NCBI GenBank assembly: GCA_900472295.1
Contig: UCIA01000030.1
Location: 1 to 64,000 of the forward strand
Direction: 5' to 3'
Source of the DNA: Hyphomicrobiales bacterium
GTDB taxonomy: Bacteria > Pseudomonadota > Alphaproteobacteria > Rhizobiales > Rhizobiaceae
Length of the DNA stretch: 64,000 bases
A program made the translations under genes and the position numbers. A model generated the notes under the pieces. That model did no database searches, was not told the origin of the DNA, and saw nothing but the letters and a program-made list of their open reading frames with translations. Below are positions 25,823-40,551 of the stretch, piece after piece (the first letter of the stretch is position 1; every line of letters begins with the position of its first letter).

Positions 25823-27595
25823 ATGTCGCGGGCCCAGCCTGAAAAGAAAAAAGGTCGAACAAGTGGGGCCTTTTGCGCTCTGCTTCTGGCGACGAGCGCG
25901 CTAGCTTTGTTGCGGCCGTTGCCGCTCCATGCCCAGGAAACTGAGCTGCGCGGCCAGGTTTCGGAATCGGCGATCCTGTTCGACCAGCAGCAGAGGGCCA
26001 GGAAGACCGCCAACGGGCAGGCCCAGCCAGTGGCAGCAACTCCACCTGCCCCGGAAAACCGGACAGCCACCTATCTGCCGGCCAGCGCCGGCGCCGTGCC
26101 TGACGATGCCGACCCTGACAATACAGGAGCGCCCACCAGTATCTTCGACCCGCCGGAGGCCACCAACGACCCGTTCGGTGAACAGCCGGCAGCCGCCCCG
26201 CCGCGCCGGCCATCGACGGCAAAGCAGCGCGCCGCCGATGCGGACAAGACCAAGGACGAAACTGCCGACAAGAAGAAGCCGGCCAAGGACACGGACCCAA
26301 CCACAACCGGAACCACTTCAGCCGACGCGACCGCAGACGACACGGACCAGGACACCGCCAACCGCCGCGCTCTCACAATCGACAGCGCCGACCGGCAAGA
26401 ACTCGATCCCGGCGCCGAGCGCACCGACGCCATCGAAGGCCTGAAGAAGGATCCGGAAGACGACCCGTTCGCCGCACCCGGCATCAAGGTCGGCTCCTTC
26501 CTGCTGCGGCCGACACTCGAGCAGGGCGTGACGGCAACGTCGAACGCCGATTCCAGCAGCGGCGGCAAGTCAGCGGTTTTGTCCGAAACGGCCTTGCGTT
26601 TTTCGGCGACCTCGGACTGGGCGCAGAATTCGGCCGTTGTCAATGGCTACGGCAACCTGCGCAACACCATTTCGGGCCAGAAGATTGATGAGGCCCGCGG
26701 CCGCATCGAAGGCACACTCAATGTCGACCTCGACAATGAGTTGCGCGCCATCGCCAAGCTCGGCTACGAGGTTGCGCCGGAATCGGCCTCGTCGCCCGAC
26801 GCCATTGCCGGCGTCAAATCGCAGCCAATCCGCCAGACCATCGATGGCAGCCTGGGCGTCGAAAAGGATGTCGGCAAGCTGCGCTTTGCGCTGACGGGCG
26901 CGGTCTCGCACGACATGTACGGCGACGCCGAATTGACGGACGGCACCGTGCTGTCGCAAAAGGATCGCGATTCCACTCTCTACACGGCGACCTTGCGCAC
27001 CGGCTACGAAATCTCGCCTGCCATCACGCCTTTCGTCGAGGTCGAAGTCGGCCGCCGCGCCTACAACCAGCGTGTCGATTCCGGCGGTTTCGAGCGCTCC
27101 TCTACCCGGCTTGGCGCACGCGCCGGTGTCGAAGTCGACATGGGCGAGAAGCTGACCGGCGAGTTCTCGGCCGGCTGGCTGCGCGAAGCGATCGACGACA
27201 ACCGCCTCGAAGCAAATGCGGGTGCTTCCGTGAACGCCGACCTCAAATGGTCGCCCGAGCGCGGCACCATCATCGGCCTTACCGGCAAGACCACCATCGA
27301 CGGCTCGACAAGCCCCAATGAGAGTGGCGACATCCTTTACTCTGGGCGCCTCACCGGCGAGCGGCAGATCCGCGCCGACCTGACCGGCAATGCCGTCCTT
27401 GGCCTCGACTGGCGCGACTACACCGGCTCCGACGGGCATGACATGACGCTGAGCGCCGAGGCCGGGCTGACCTGGTGGCTGAACCGCTATGTCGGCCTCA
27501 CCAGCCGCGCCCGCACCGAAAAGCTGACCAGCAACCTGCCCGGGCGCAACTATACCGCCAACAGTGTCTACCTCGGGCTGAAGCTGCAGCGGTAA
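25823..27595 (+). CDS. Outer-membrane beta-barrel protein with acidic N-terminal region
   Basis: A 590-residue protein. It opens with a signal peptide (about 13-40, FCALLLATSALALL ending PLHAQ). About 180 residues of Pro/Ala/Asp/Thr-rich, probably disordered sequence come next. The second half (about 215-590) shows alternating polar/hydrophobic strands, as in outer-membrane barrels of the 'OMP_b-brl' type, and ends VYLGLKLQR. Role unknown; porin or surface-structure functions are possible. The start is unsure: ATG 25823 or GTG 25814. It ends directly against the convergent galU gene with no gap. kdsD and galU on either side suggest an envelope or polysaccharide context. Confidence 0.75.
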   Translation: MSRAQPEKKKGRTSGAFCALLLATSALALLRPLPLHAQETELRGQVSESAILFDQQQRARKTANGQAQPVAATPPAPENRTATYLPASAGAVPDDADPDNTGAPTSIFDPPEATNDPFGEQPAAAPPRRPSTAKQRAADADKTKDETADKKKPAKDTDPTTTGTTSADATADDTDQDTANRRALTIDSADRQELDPGAERTDAIEGLKKDPEDDPFAAPGIKVGSFLLRPTLEQGVTATSNADSSSGGKSAVLSETALRFSATSDWAQNSAVVNGYGNLRNTISGQKIDEARGRIEGTLNVDLDNELRAIAKLGYEVAPESASSPDAIAGVKSQPIRQTIDGSLGVEKDVGKLRFALTGAVSHDMYGDAELTDGTVLSQKDRDSTLYTATLRTGYEISPAITPFVEVEVGRRAYNQRVDSGGFERSSTRLGARAGVEVDMGEKLTGEFSAGWLREAIDDNRLEANAGASVNADLKWSPERGTIIGLTGKTTIDGSTSPNESGDILYSGRLTGERQIRADLTGNAVLGLDWRDYTGSDGHDMTLSAEAGLTWWLNRYVGLTSRARTEKLTSNLPGRNYTANSVYLGLKLQR

Positions 27596-28501
27596 CTAGA
27601 AAGCAGCACCCCGTCGCTCGGACGGCTTCATCTCGTCGAGCAGCGTGCGGATAACGCCGGCCATGTTCTCGTTCATGTCGCTGCGCCACAGCGCAAAGGC
27701 GACATTGGCCTCGACGAACCCTTCCGGGGACCCGCAATCGAAGGTACGTCCCTGATAGTGGTAGCCGTAGAAGGCCTGCTGCTTTTCCAGCTTCAGCATC
27801 GCGTCGGTGAGCTGGATTTCGTTGCCGGCGCCCTTTTCCTGGCTTTCAAGTATCTTGAAGATCTCGGGCTGCAGGATGTAGCGGCCGTTGATGTAGAGAT
27901 TGGATGGCGCGGTGCCGGCCTTCGGCTTTTCGACCATCTCGGTGATGCGGAAGCCGTGATGCGTATCCTCGCCGCGGCCGACAATGCCATATTTGTGGGT
28001 TTCGGCCGGATCGCATTCCTGCACCGCGATGATGTTGTTGCCGGTCTCCTCATAGAGTTCGACCATGGCCTTCATGCAGCTCTTTTCCGACTGCATGATC
28101 ATGTCGGGCAAGAGGAGCGCGAAGGGCTCGTCTCCGACCAGCTCACGGGCGCACCAGACGGCGTGGCCAAGCCCCATCGGCACCTGTTGGCGGGTGAACG
28201 AGGTCTGCCCCGGCGCCGGCTGCAGCCGCTGCAGGCGGGCGAGCTGCTCGTCCTTGCCACGCTGGGCGAGCGTGTCGTAGAGCTCGAACTGGATATCGAA
28301 ATGGTCTTCAATGACAGCCTTGTTGCGGCCGGTGACGAAGATGAAATGTTCGATGCCCGCCTCGCGCGCCTCATCGACGACATACTGGATGACCGGCCGG
28401 TCGACGACCGTCAGCATTTCCTTGGGAATGGCCTTGGTGGCCGGGAGGAACCGCGTGCCGAGACCGGCGACCGGAAAAACTGCCTTGCGAACTCGCTTCA
28501 T
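27596..28501 (-). CDS. galU: UTP-glucose-1-phosphate uridylyltransferase
   Basis: A 301-residue nucleotidyltransferase with the family start PVAGLGTRFLPATKAIPKEM, the VTGRNKAVIEDHFD block, EKPKAGTAPSN, and FDCGSPEGF near the end. It makes UDP-glucose for exopolysaccharide, cyclic glucan and lipopolysaccharide. The length is standard. The start at 28501 gives the usual MKRVRKAVFP N-terminus. It is monocistronic and converges on the outer-membrane barrel gene with no bases between. Confidence 0.95.
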   Translation of the reverse strand: MKRVRKAVFPVAGLGTRFLPATKAIPKEMLTVVDRPVIQYVVDEAREAGIEHFIFVTGRNKAVIEDHFDIQFELYDTLAQRGKDEQLARLQRLQPAPGQTSFTRQQVPMGLGHAVWCARELVGDEPFALLLPDMIMQSEKSCMKAMVELYEETGNNIIAVQECDPAETHKYGIVGRGEDTHHGFRITEMVEKPKAGTAPSNLYINGRYILQPEIFKILESQEKGAGNEIQLTDAMLKLEKQQAFYGYHYQGRTFDCGSPEGFVEANVAFALWRSDMNENMAGVIRTLLDEMKPSERRGAAF

Positions 28502-28710
28502 GCGTCAACTATCCGTTTTGAGGGCGTGCCCGGCAATCCCCGCCTCGCGACATTTTCGCGCCGGAATTGAGGATTATCGGGCGATTGAGGGAAACATCAA
28601 CCGGTAAAGCATTCAGGTGTCTTTTCGTTCCAGGCGCCGCCTATGGTAAACTAATTCCTAACCCGGTTCGGCGATGAATGGTCTTTCCTGAGATAGAGAA
28701 GGAGGAAAAG

Positions 28711-29931
28711 ATGTCCGTTCGCAGTACCGCAAAGCGCTTTACCAGCGTCCTGACGGCGGCCAGCCTTTCGCTCGCCTTGCTGATGCCAGGCCCGGCCTTT
28801 GCCGATGCCGGTTTCCGGCAGTGGGTCGCCGGCTTCCGCGCCACTGCCGTTGCGGGCGGCGTTTCCGGTGCGGTCTATGACCGGGCGTTCCGGAGCATAA
28901 ACGAACCCGACCCCGTGGTGCTGGAAAAAGCCCGCACCCAGCCTGAATTCACCGCGCCCGCCTGGGACTATTTCGACAATCGCGTCCATGACCAGTCCGT
29001 TGCCGTCGGCCAGCAGATGGCCAGGAAATGGAAGCCGTGGCTGGACAGGATCGAAGCTAGGTTCGGCGTCGACCGCTACATCCTCCTGGCCATCTGGTCG
29101 ATGGAATCGAACTATGGCGAGATCCTCAAGCGCGACGACATCATGCGCAATGTCATCCGCTCGCTGGCGACGCTCGCCTATGGCGACCCGAAACGTTCGA
29201 AATTCGCCCGCACCCAGTTGGTCGCCGCGCTGAAGATCCTGCAGACCGGCGACATCGACGAAAGCCACCTCATGGGCTCCTGGGCCGGCGCTATGGGCCA
29301 GACCCAGTTCATCCCGACCAGCTACCAGCACTATGCCGTCGACATGGACGGCAACGGCAAGCGTGACATCTGGAATTCGATCCCCGATGCGTTGGCGGCA
29401 TCAGCCAATCTGTTGAGGAAGAATGGCTGGCAGGCCGGCAAGACCTGGGGCTACGAGGTCACCATACCGGCCGGCAAACTGCCAGCCGGCTCGAAGACAC
29501 TGGCGCAGTGGCAGGCGCTCGGCGTCGCCAGGGCCAATGGCAAGCCGTTCAAGAACGGCTCCGACAAGGCGACGCTGAAAGTGCCGGACGGCCGCAGCGG
29601 GCCGGCCTTCCTGATGGTCAAGAACTTCTCCGTCATCAAAGCCTACAACAACGCCGACAAGTATGCCCTTGCCGTCGGCCTTCTTGCCGACGAAATCGCC
29701 GGCTCTAATGGCCTTATGCAGGACTGGAAGCGGCCTTTCACCAAACTCTCCTTCGAGGAAAGGCAGGAGTTGCAGAAGCGGCTTTCGCAGCACGGGCTTT
29801 ACGACGGCAAGTTCGATGGCAAGATCGGTAACGGCACGAAAACCGCCATCATGACCTATCAGGCCACCGTCGGCTTGACCCAGGACGGGTATCCGAGCAT
29901 GGAAGTGCTCAAATGGCTCAGAAAGAAATAG
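28711..29931 (+). CDS. Lytic murein transglycosylase, MltB-like, with peptidoglycan-binding domain
   Basis: A 406-residue secreted enzyme. Signal peptide to about residue 32 (PGPAFADAG). The SLT_2 domain (about 33-325) contains the catalytic Glu in SMESNYGEILKR and the GAMGQTQFIPTSYQ motif. A C-terminal peptidoglycan-binding module (about 345-405, RLSQHGLYDGKFDGKIG) follows. It cuts glycan strands with formation of 1,6-anhydromuramic ends. The start at 28711 follows AGGAGG. It is followed after 60 bases by the DUF459 gene on the same strand, so the pair may be co-transcribed. Confidence 0.92.
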   Translation: MSVRSTAKRFTSVLTAASLSLALLMPGPAFADAGFRQWVAGFRATAVAGGVSGAVYDRAFRSINEPDPVVLEKARTQPEFTAPAWDYFDNRVHDQSVAVGQQMARKWKPWLDRIEARFGVDRYILLAIWSMESNYGEILKRDDIMRNVIRSLATLAYGDPKRSKFARTQLVAALKILQTGDIDESHLMGSWAGAMGQTQFIPTSYQHYAVDMDGNGKRDIWNSIPDALAASANLLRKNGWQAGKTWGYEVTIPAGKLPAGSKTLAQWQALGVARANGKPFKNGSDKATLKVPDGRSGPAFLMVKNFSVIKAYNNADKYALAVGLLADEIAGSNGLMQDWKRPFTKLSFEERQELQKRLSQHGLYDGKFDGKIGNGTKTAIMTYQATVGLTQDGYPSMEVLKWLRKK

Positions 29932-29991
29932 AGCCAGCGACGGCAGCGCGCATTTGCGATGCGCAAGGGATGCCGTAGCATACGCTAGTGC

Positions 29992-31257
29992 ATGATCCCG
30001 CCGGTTGCGGGACCGTGCACCAAGGGATGGAGAAGGTGCTTGGTTTCGGCAGCGCGTATCCGTGTGATCGTTTTCCGCTTGCCGATCCTCATTCTGGCCA
30101 TCGCCGTGCTGGCGACAGCGGTCGCCGGCTCTTTCCACACACCGGCTTTCGCACAGGAAGAGCCGCAAAAGCGCGGCTGGTCGCTGCGCGACCTGTTGTT
30201 CCCGCGCCGCAGCGAACGCGTCGAGCCGCCACGCGATGTCGGGAAAGCAAAGCCGAAGGTCAAGAAGAAGGCGCGCGCTCCCGCCGAGCCGGCCGTACCT
30301 GTCGTCGAGAAGACGCCGGATGCCCGAACCATTCTGGTGATCGGTGATTTCATGGCGAACGGCCTGTCCGAAGGGCTGGAGACCGCTTTTGCCGACAATG
30401 CCAATGTCAGGATCGTCTCGCGGGCCAACGGCTCCTCGGGCTTCGTGCGCGATGATGTCTTCAACTGGCCCGAACAGGTCAGATCGCTGATCGAAACCGA
30501 GAAACCCTCCGCCGTCGTCGTCATGCTGGGCTCCAACGACCGCCAGCAGATGCGCGTCAACGATGTGCGCGAGCAGCCGCGCTCCGAGAACTGGACGAAG
30601 GAATACGAGCGCCGGACAGAGGCCTTGGGCAAAGCGCTGGCAGCGACCAAGGTACCTTATCTCTGGGTCGGCATGCCGGCCTTCAAGGCGCCGAAGATGA
30701 CCTCCGACATGCTGGCCTTCAATGACATTTACCACTCGGCCGCCGAGAAGAACGGCGGCGAATTCGTCGATGTCTGGGACGGGTTCGTCGACGAGAACGG
30801 CGCTTTCGTCTCGACCGGCCCCGACATCAACGGCCAGGCCGTGCGGCTGCGCTCCGACGACGGCATCAACGTGTCGAAAGCCGGCAAGCGCAAGCTCGCC
30901 TTCTACACCGAAAAGCCGCTGGCCAAGATCCTCGGCCTGCCGGCACCGGGCAGCGTGGTGACGGCTGCAGCACCTGCCGGGGCACCCGTTGAGGCGCCGT
31001 CGCTTCCCGCTGCCCCGATCGTGGTCGACCGCACCGTTCCGATGCTGCTGAACGATCCCGCGCTCGACGGCGGCACCGAGCTTCTCGGCGCGGCGGCAGC
31101 GCCGAAGCCCAATCCGCAGCTGCCCGGTGAAAAACTCATCCTCGAAGGCAAGGCCCCCGAGGCATCGCCCGGCCGCGCCGACGATTTCTCCTGGCCACCC
31201 AAGGCACCCGCAACGGCCGCAGCCGCAACGGGCACGACGACGGCGATCAACCGTTAA
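29992..31257 (+). CDS. DUF459 (SGNH/GDSL-like) secreted hydrolase
   Basis: A product of up to 421 residues. A signal anchor (about 28-52) precedes a basic stretch (RRSERVEPPRD, KVKKKARAP) and the DUF459 domain (about 105-310) with VIGDFMANGLSEGL as the GDS-like block, VMLGSNDRQQ as the GxND block, and a closing DGINVSKAGK with a missing or shifted His. The tail is Pro/Ala-rich. The family resembles acyl or acetyl esterases of the cell envelope. The start is uncertain: ATG 29992 or TTG 30040, the latter with GGAGAAGG just upstream. Its stop TAA overlaps that of convergent gltD. Confidence 0.8.
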   Translation: MIPPVAGPCTKGWRRCLVSAARIRVIVFRLPILILAIAVLATAVAGSFHTPAFAQEEPQKRGWSLRDLLFPRRSERVEPPRDVGKAKPKVKKKARAPAEPAVPVVEKTPDARTILVIGDFMANGLSEGLETAFADNANVRIVSRANGSSGFVRDDVFNWPEQVRSLIETEKPSAVVVMLGSNDRQQMRVNDVREQPRSENWTKEYERRTEALGKALAATKVPYLWVGMPAFKAPKMTSDMLAFNDIYHSAAEKNGGEFVDVWDGFVDENGAFVSTGPDINGQAVRLRSDDGINVSKAGKRKLAFYTEKPLAKILGLPAPGSVVTAAAPAGAPVEAPSLPAAPIVVDRTVPMLLNDPALDGGTELLGAAAAPKPNPQLPGEKLILEGKAPEASPGRADDFSWPPKAPATAAAATGTTTAINR

Positions 31258-32708
31258 CGGGGAAGTACCGTCGAGCCCATCAGCGCTTCGTCGATCGAGC
31301 GTGCCGCCTGGCGGCCTTCGCGGATCGCCCACACCACCAGCGACTGGCCGCGGCGCACGTCACCTGCAGCATAGAGCTTGTCGACGCTGGTCTTGTAGTC
31401 GCGGTCATTGGCCTCGACATTGCGGGAACGCCGACTGTCGGTGGCGATCTTCATCTGGCCGTCCAATTCCTTCGCCACGCCAACGGCGGCAGGCCCGGCA
31501 AAGCCGATGGCGATGAAGGCTAGATCGGCGCGGATGACGAATTCGGTGCCGGGGATCGGCTTGCGCTTCTCGTCGACCTCGCAGCACTTGACGCCGGTCA
31601 GCTGGCCCTCCTCGCCGATGAATTCGAGCGTCGCCACCTGGAATTCGCGCTCAGCACCCTCGGCCTGCGAGGACGACGTGCGCATCTTGGTCGCCCAGTA
31701 GGGCCAGACCGCGAGCTTGTCTTCCTTTTCCGGCGGCTGCGGGCGGATGTCGAGCTGGGTGACACGCACCGCGCCTTGGCGGAAAGCGGTGCCGACGCAG
31801 TCGGACGCGGTATCGCCGCCACCGACGACGACGACATGCTGGCCGCCGGCGATGATCGGGTGAGACGGCCACGCCACCGACTGGATTGGCTCGCCGCCGA
31901 CACGACGGTTCTGCTGCACCAGATAGGGCATGGCGTCGTGCACGCCGCCAAGGTCGTCGCCGGGAATGCCGGCCGCGCGCGGCGCTTCGGAGCCGCCGCA
32001 ATAGAGCACCGCATCATGTTCTGCGAGCAGCTCGGCCACCGGCTTGTCGACGCCGACATTGACGCCGCAATGGAAGGTCACGCCCTCGCCCTGCATCTGC
32101 TCGATGCGGCGGTCGATATAGTGCTTCTCGATCTTGAAGTCGGGAATGCCGTAGCGCATCAGCCCGCCCGGCCGGCTCTCACGCTCATAGACATGCACAT
32201 CATGGCCGGCGCGGCCAAGCTGCTGCGCCGCGGCCATGCCGGCGGGACCGGAACCGATGACGGCGACCCGCTTGCCGGTCTTCTTTTCCGGCGGATAGGG
32301 CCGGATATGCCCGGTCTCATAGGCCTTGTCGGCGATTGCCTGCTCGACCGTCTTGATGGCAACCGGAATGTCCTCGAGGTTCAGCGTGCAGGCTTCCTCG
32401 CAGGGCGCGGGACAGATGCGGCCGGTGAATTCGGGGAAATTGTTGGTCGAATGCAGGTTGCGGATCGCATTGTCCCAATCGCCGGCATAGACGAGGTCGT
32501 TCCAGTCCGGAATCTGGTTGTGGACCGGACAGCCGGTCGGCCCATGACAGAACGGAATGCCGCAATCCATGCAGCGCGCCGCCTGTTTCTCAACCTCCTT
32601 GTCCGACATCGGCAGCGTGAATTCACGGAAATGCCGGATGCGGTCGGAGGCCGGCTGGTACTTGTGCACCTGCCGGTCGATTTCGAGAAAGCCTGTTACC
32701 TTGCCCAT
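31254..32708 (-). CDS. gltD: Glutamate synthase (NADPH) small subunit
   Basis: A 484-residue protein with Cys-rich iron-sulfur motifs at the start (CMDCGIPFC, CPAPCEEACTL) and two nucleotide folds: FAD site VIGSGPAGMAAAQQL and NADPH site VVVGGGDTASDCVG. It passes electrons from NADPH to the large subunit in glutamate formation from 2-oxoglutarate and glutamine. The start at 32708 matches the usual MGKVTGFLE beginning, with AGGAA upstream. gltB lies upstream on the same strand with about 140 bases between, so they are likely one operon. Confidence 0.95.
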   Translation of the reverse strand: MGKVTGFLEIDRQVHKYQPASDRIRHFREFTLPMSDKEVEKQAARCMDCGIPFCHGPTGCPVHNQIPDWNDLVYAGDWDNAIRNLHSTNNFPEFTGRICPAPCEEACTLNLEDIPVAIKTVEQAIADKAYETGHIRPYPPEKKTGKRVAVIGSGPAGMAAAQQLGRAGHDVHVYERESRPGGLMRYGIPDFKIEKHYIDRRIEQMQGEGVTFHCGVNVGVDKPVAELLAEHDAVLYCGGSEAPRAAGIPGDDLGGVHDAMPYLVQQNRRVGGEPIQSVAWPSHPIIAGGQHVVVVGGGDTASDCVGTAFRQGAVRVTQLDIRPQPPEKEDKLAVWPYWATKMRTSSSQAEGAEREFQVATLEFIGEEGQLTGVKCCEVDEKRKPIPGTEFVIRADLAFIAIGFAGPAAVGVAKELDGQMKIATDSRRSRNVEANDRDYKTSVDKLYAAGDVRRGQSLVVWAIREGRQAARSIDEALMGSTVLPR

Positions 32709-32851
32709 AGTCCAGTTCCTGCTGTCCAGATGGTGCGGGGTTCGCCGCACCCGTTAACCCCTTGAGGCAGCCATGGCAACCTTGCATCCGGGGTCAAACT
32801 GTCGCTTAAAGTTCAGCCGGGAAGCCTGGGCCCCCCGGCAAGTCCAAAAGC

Positions 32852-37618
<4,767 letters not shown>

Positions 37619-38115
37619 CGTCCTGTCCTCCGTTCCGCCCCGTTGCACGTCTAGCGTTTGGGGCGCTGGTCTACCTTGGGAAGCAACTTGCTTCCGCTCT
37701 CATTCTTGCGGCACGTCTTGCGAAATCCTTGGCGGACCGTGCGGTGCGCCGCCGGTCCGTATCCGGTATCGTACAGGCCAGAGCCGAGCCGTCTACCCGT
37801 CGCTCGCGGCAACGGCCGGAATGGCCCAAATGATACGCCAATCCAGCCTGACTTGTGCGACAAAATAAGACAGCACTACTGTCCTAAATTTTTATGGCAG
37901 AAATCCCGGCCGCACACAAGACCGATTCACAAAAATCTTGGGCGTTTGGCGACAGAAAATTACGCGACTTGTGGTCGAAACGAAAACTTCGGTCCCCGCA
38001 CGCCTTCGTGATCCGCCGCTGGCTTTACTGCTTTTTCGGCCTTTGGCCCTTGCGCGTCAAACCCTGAAGCGGCCATGGTCGCGCTCCTTTTCGCAATCAG
38101 CCATGGACTTTTTGA
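37619..38115. other. Divergent promoter region between gltB and the aldolase gene
   Basis: About 500 bases with no credible gene; the frames seen here are Arg- and Pro-rich shadows. The gltB control region should lie here. A small stem-loop, GACAG-CACTA-CTGTC with TAAATTTTT after it, lies at about 37869-37892. I cannot identify operators. Confidence 0.4.
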
Positions 38116-39165
38116 ATGTTCTTTGCATCCGACAACTGGGCGGGCGTCCATCCCGGCATTGCCGCCGGGCTGTCAGCCAATGCTGGCGGCTTTTCGACCG
38201 CCTATGGCGATGGCGATCTCGACAGCGCCGTCTACCGGCGTTTCAGCGAAATCTTCGAGCGCGAGGTTGCGGTGTTCTTCGTCGCCACCGGCACCGCGGC
38301 CAACTCGCTGTCGCTGGCCGCCTACAACAAGCCCGGCGGCATTGCCTTCGCCCACCGCGAATCGCATGTCATCGAGGACGAATGCGGCGCGCCGGAATTT
38401 TTCAGCGGCTCGCGCCTGCATGCAATCGATGGTGCGCTCGGCAAGATCGACCCGCACAATCTCGAACGGGCCGTTTCCCGTTTCGCGCCCGAAATCGTCC
38501 ACTGGGGACGACCGACGGCCGTGTCGATCACCCAATCGACCGAAGTCGGCACCGTATATGGGCTTGACGACATCTCAGCGATTTCGGATATCGCCAAGCG
38601 CTTCTCCTTGCCGCTGCATATGGACGGCGCCCGTTTTGCCAATGCGCTCGTCGCGCTTGAGACGACGCCGGCCGAGATGACCTGGAAGCGCGGCGTCGAT
38701 ATCGTCTCCTTCGGCGGCACGAAAAACGGCTGCTGGTGCGCCGAGGCCATTGTGCTGTTCGATCTCGACCGCGCCAAGCAACTGTCCTTCCTGCGCAAGC
38801 GGTCAGCACAACTGTTTTCCAAGTCGCGCTTCATATCGGCGCAGTTCGACGCCTATTTCAAGGACGGCCTTTGGCTGGACACGGCCCGCCACGCCAATGC
38901 CACGGCCGCGCGCCTGGCCGCGGCGATCGAGGATTCGGCAACGGCCAAGCTCGCCTGGCTGCCGCAGGCCAATGAGGTGTTCGCGGTGATGAAAAAGACG
39001 CAAGCCGAAAAGCTGCAATCGGCGGGTGCGGCCTTTTATGACTGGCACAAGCCGCATGGCTTCGACGGCCATATCGGCGAGGATGAGTTGCTCTATCGCT
39101 TCGTCACCAGCTTCGCCACGACTTCGGAGGAAGTCGATCGCTTTGGCCAACTGATCGCCGGCTAG
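38116..39165 (+). CDS. ltaE: Low-specificity L-threonine aldolase family enzyme
   Basis: A 349-residue PLP fold-type I enzyme of the beta-eliminating lyase family. Family marks are FASDNWAGVHP at the start, the FVATGTAANSLSL block, HMDGARFANAL and the PLP Lys in SFGGTKNGCW. It would split L-threonine or L-allo-threonine to glycine and acetaldehyde. The length is typical. No good ribosome site is seen before ATG 38116, so the start is somewhat uncertain. Its stop overlaps the stop of the convergent TauE gene in the tetranucleotide CTAG. Confidence 0.88.
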   Translation: MFFASDNWAGVHPGIAAGLSANAGGFSTAYGDGDLDSAVYRRFSEIFEREVAVFFVATGTAANSLSLAAYNKPGGIAFAHRESHVIEDECGAPEFFSGSRLHAIDGALGKIDPHNLERAVSRFAPEIVHWGRPTAVSITQSTEVGTVYGLDDISAISDIAKRFSLPLHMDGARFANALVALETTPAEMTWKRGVDIVSFGGTKNGCWCAEAIVLFDLDRAKQLSFLRKRSAQLFSKSRFISAQFDAYFKDGLWLDTARHANATAARLAAAIEDSATAKLAWLPQANEVFAVMKKTQAEKLQSAGAAFYDWHKPHGFDGHIGEDELLYRFVTSFATTSEEVDRFGQLIAG

Positions 39166-39926
39166 CCCAGGAACGGCCGCACCAGAAGCTCCAGCCCGAG
39201 CAGGATCAGGAAGATCAGGAACCAGCGCCGAAAGGTCGCCGGGCTGATCCGCTGCCGAAGCAGCTGTCCCAGCCACATGCCGAGCAGGGCCGGCAGCACC
39301 GCCAGCGACGACATGGCGATATGCTCGACCTGGAACGCGCCATGCGAGGCAAGGCCGGCGGCAAGCGCGATGGTCGACACGGTGAAGGAGAGGCCGAGCG
39401 CCTGGATCAGGTCGTCGCGGCTCAAGCCCAGCGCCTGGATATAGGGCACGGCAGGCACCACGAACACGCCGGTGCCACCGGTGACGAGGCCGGTGAGGAA
39501 GCCGACAATGGGCGACGACCAGCGCTCTGCCGATGCCGGAACGGTCAACTGCCGCGCCAGCAGGGTGTAGACGGCATACAAGATCAGCGCCGCGCCGAGG
39601 CCTGCGGTCGTCCATTTGACATTATCGCTGGCCAGCAGCCATGAGCCGGCCAGCGTGCCGGCGACGATGCCGATGATCATCAGCCATAGCCGCCTGAGGA
39701 TCGAGGCGAAGCTCGGGCCGGCAAACAGCTGCCAGATATTGGTGACAAAGGACGGCACGATCAGCAGCGAGGCCGCCGCGACCGGCGGCATGATGGTGCC
39801 GAGCAGGCCCATCGCCAGCGTCGGGAGGCCCATGCCGGTAACGCCCTTGACGAGGCCGGCAAGCAGGAAAGTGACGGCAATGGTGGCTGTCAGCGCCAGG
39901 GAGAAATCGGGCGAGAAATCAGTCAT
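39162..39926 (-). CDS. Sulfite exporter TauE/SafE family membrane permease
   Basis: A 254-residue integral membrane protein with about seven or eight hydrophobic helices. Family motifs include LAGLVKGVTGMGLPTLAMGLLG near the first helix, and the second internal repeat with VGFLTGLVTGGTGVFVVP. Members export or import small anions such as sulfite, sulfoacetate or organosulfonates. The substrate cannot be told. No sulfonate genes are adjacent. It is convergent with ltaE. Confidence 0.88.
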   Translation of the reverse strand: MTDFSPDFSLALTATIAVTFLLAGLVKGVTGMGLPTLAMGLLGTIMPPVAAASLLIVPSFVTNIWQLFAGPSFASILRRLWLMIIGIVAGTLAGSWLLASDNVKWTTAGLGAALILYAVYTLLARQLTVPASAERWSSPIVGFLTGLVTGGTGVFVVPAVPYIQALGLSRDDLIQALGLSFTVSTIALAAGLASHGAFQVEHIAMSSLAVLPALLGMWLGQLLRQRISPATFRRWFLIFLILLGLELLVRPFLG

Positions 39927-40006
39927 CGCCCTTTCATGGGAAGACTATGCGCGTTGCAAAAGAGCCAGAGTTCTCCGGTTTGGGTGACAGAGAGTTCGCG
40001 CCACAG

Positions 40007-40033
40007 AAAAGCGGCGCCTTGCGGCGCCGCTTT
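40007..40033 (-). terminator. Terminator of the small heat-shock gene
   Basis: Stem AAAGCGGCGCC / GGCGCCGCTTT with a TTGC loop, followed on the minus strand by TTTTCTGT. It lies about 50 bases after the hsp20 stop codon. Confidence 0.8.
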
Positions 40034-40083
40034 CGTCTCGGGAGGAGACGCTTGTATCCTTGGACGTTACGCCGTCGTCTTGA

Positions 40084-40551
40084 TTACGCGGCGTGCTTGG
40101 CCTCGATCTGCTTGGCCTTCTCGGAGCTCGCGGTAATCGCGATCTTGCGCGGCTTCAACTCCTCGGGGATGTTGCGCGTGAGATCGACGAAGAGCAGGCC
40201 GTTCTTCAGCGTAGCGCCGACGACTTCGACATGGTCGGCGAGCTGGAAGCGGCGCTCGAAGGACCGCGAGGCAATGCCGCGATAGAGCAGCTCGGAGCCT
40301 TCGCCATTGCCCTCTTCCTTGCGCTCACCCTTGACGGTCAGCACGTTGCGGTGGGCTTCGATCGAGATCTCTTCATCCGAGAAGCCGGCAACCGCCATCG
40401 AGATGCGATAGGCGTTCTCGCCGGTGCGCTCGATGTTGTAGGGCGGATAGGTTTGCGCGCTATCGGGCTGGGCCAGGCTATCGAGCATGGTGAAGAGACG
40501 GTCGAAGCCGACGGTCGAGCGATGGAGCGAGGAAAAATCAACGTGACGCAT
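40084..40551 (-). CDS. Small heat-shock protein, Hsp20/IbpA-like
   Basis: A 155-residue alpha-crystallin protein with a short N-terminal arm (FDRLFTMLDSL, as in IbpA), the alpha-crystallin domain (about 35-130, YRISMAVAGFSDEEI and the GIASRSFERRFQL strand) and a C-terminal tail containing ARNIPEE-like KPRKIAI. It holds unfolded proteins for later refolding. Start 40551 follows AGGAG, and that site is sequestered in a ROSE-like hairpin. An RpoH-type promoter lies about 110 bases upstream, so both transcription and translation should respond to heat. Confidence 0.94.
   Translation of the reverse strand: MRHVDFSSLHRSTVGFDRLFTMLDSLAQPDSAQTYPPYNIERTGENAYRISMAVAGFSDEEISIEAHRNVLTVKGERKEEGNGEGSELLYRGIASRSFERRFQLADHVEVVGATLKNGLLFVDLTRNIPEELKPRKIAITASSEKAKQIEAKHAA

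Noticed and set aside
29401..31332. Minus-strand frame of more than 600 codons opposite the transglycosylase and DUF459 genes
   Set aside because: It crosses two real genes and has no protein-like segment.
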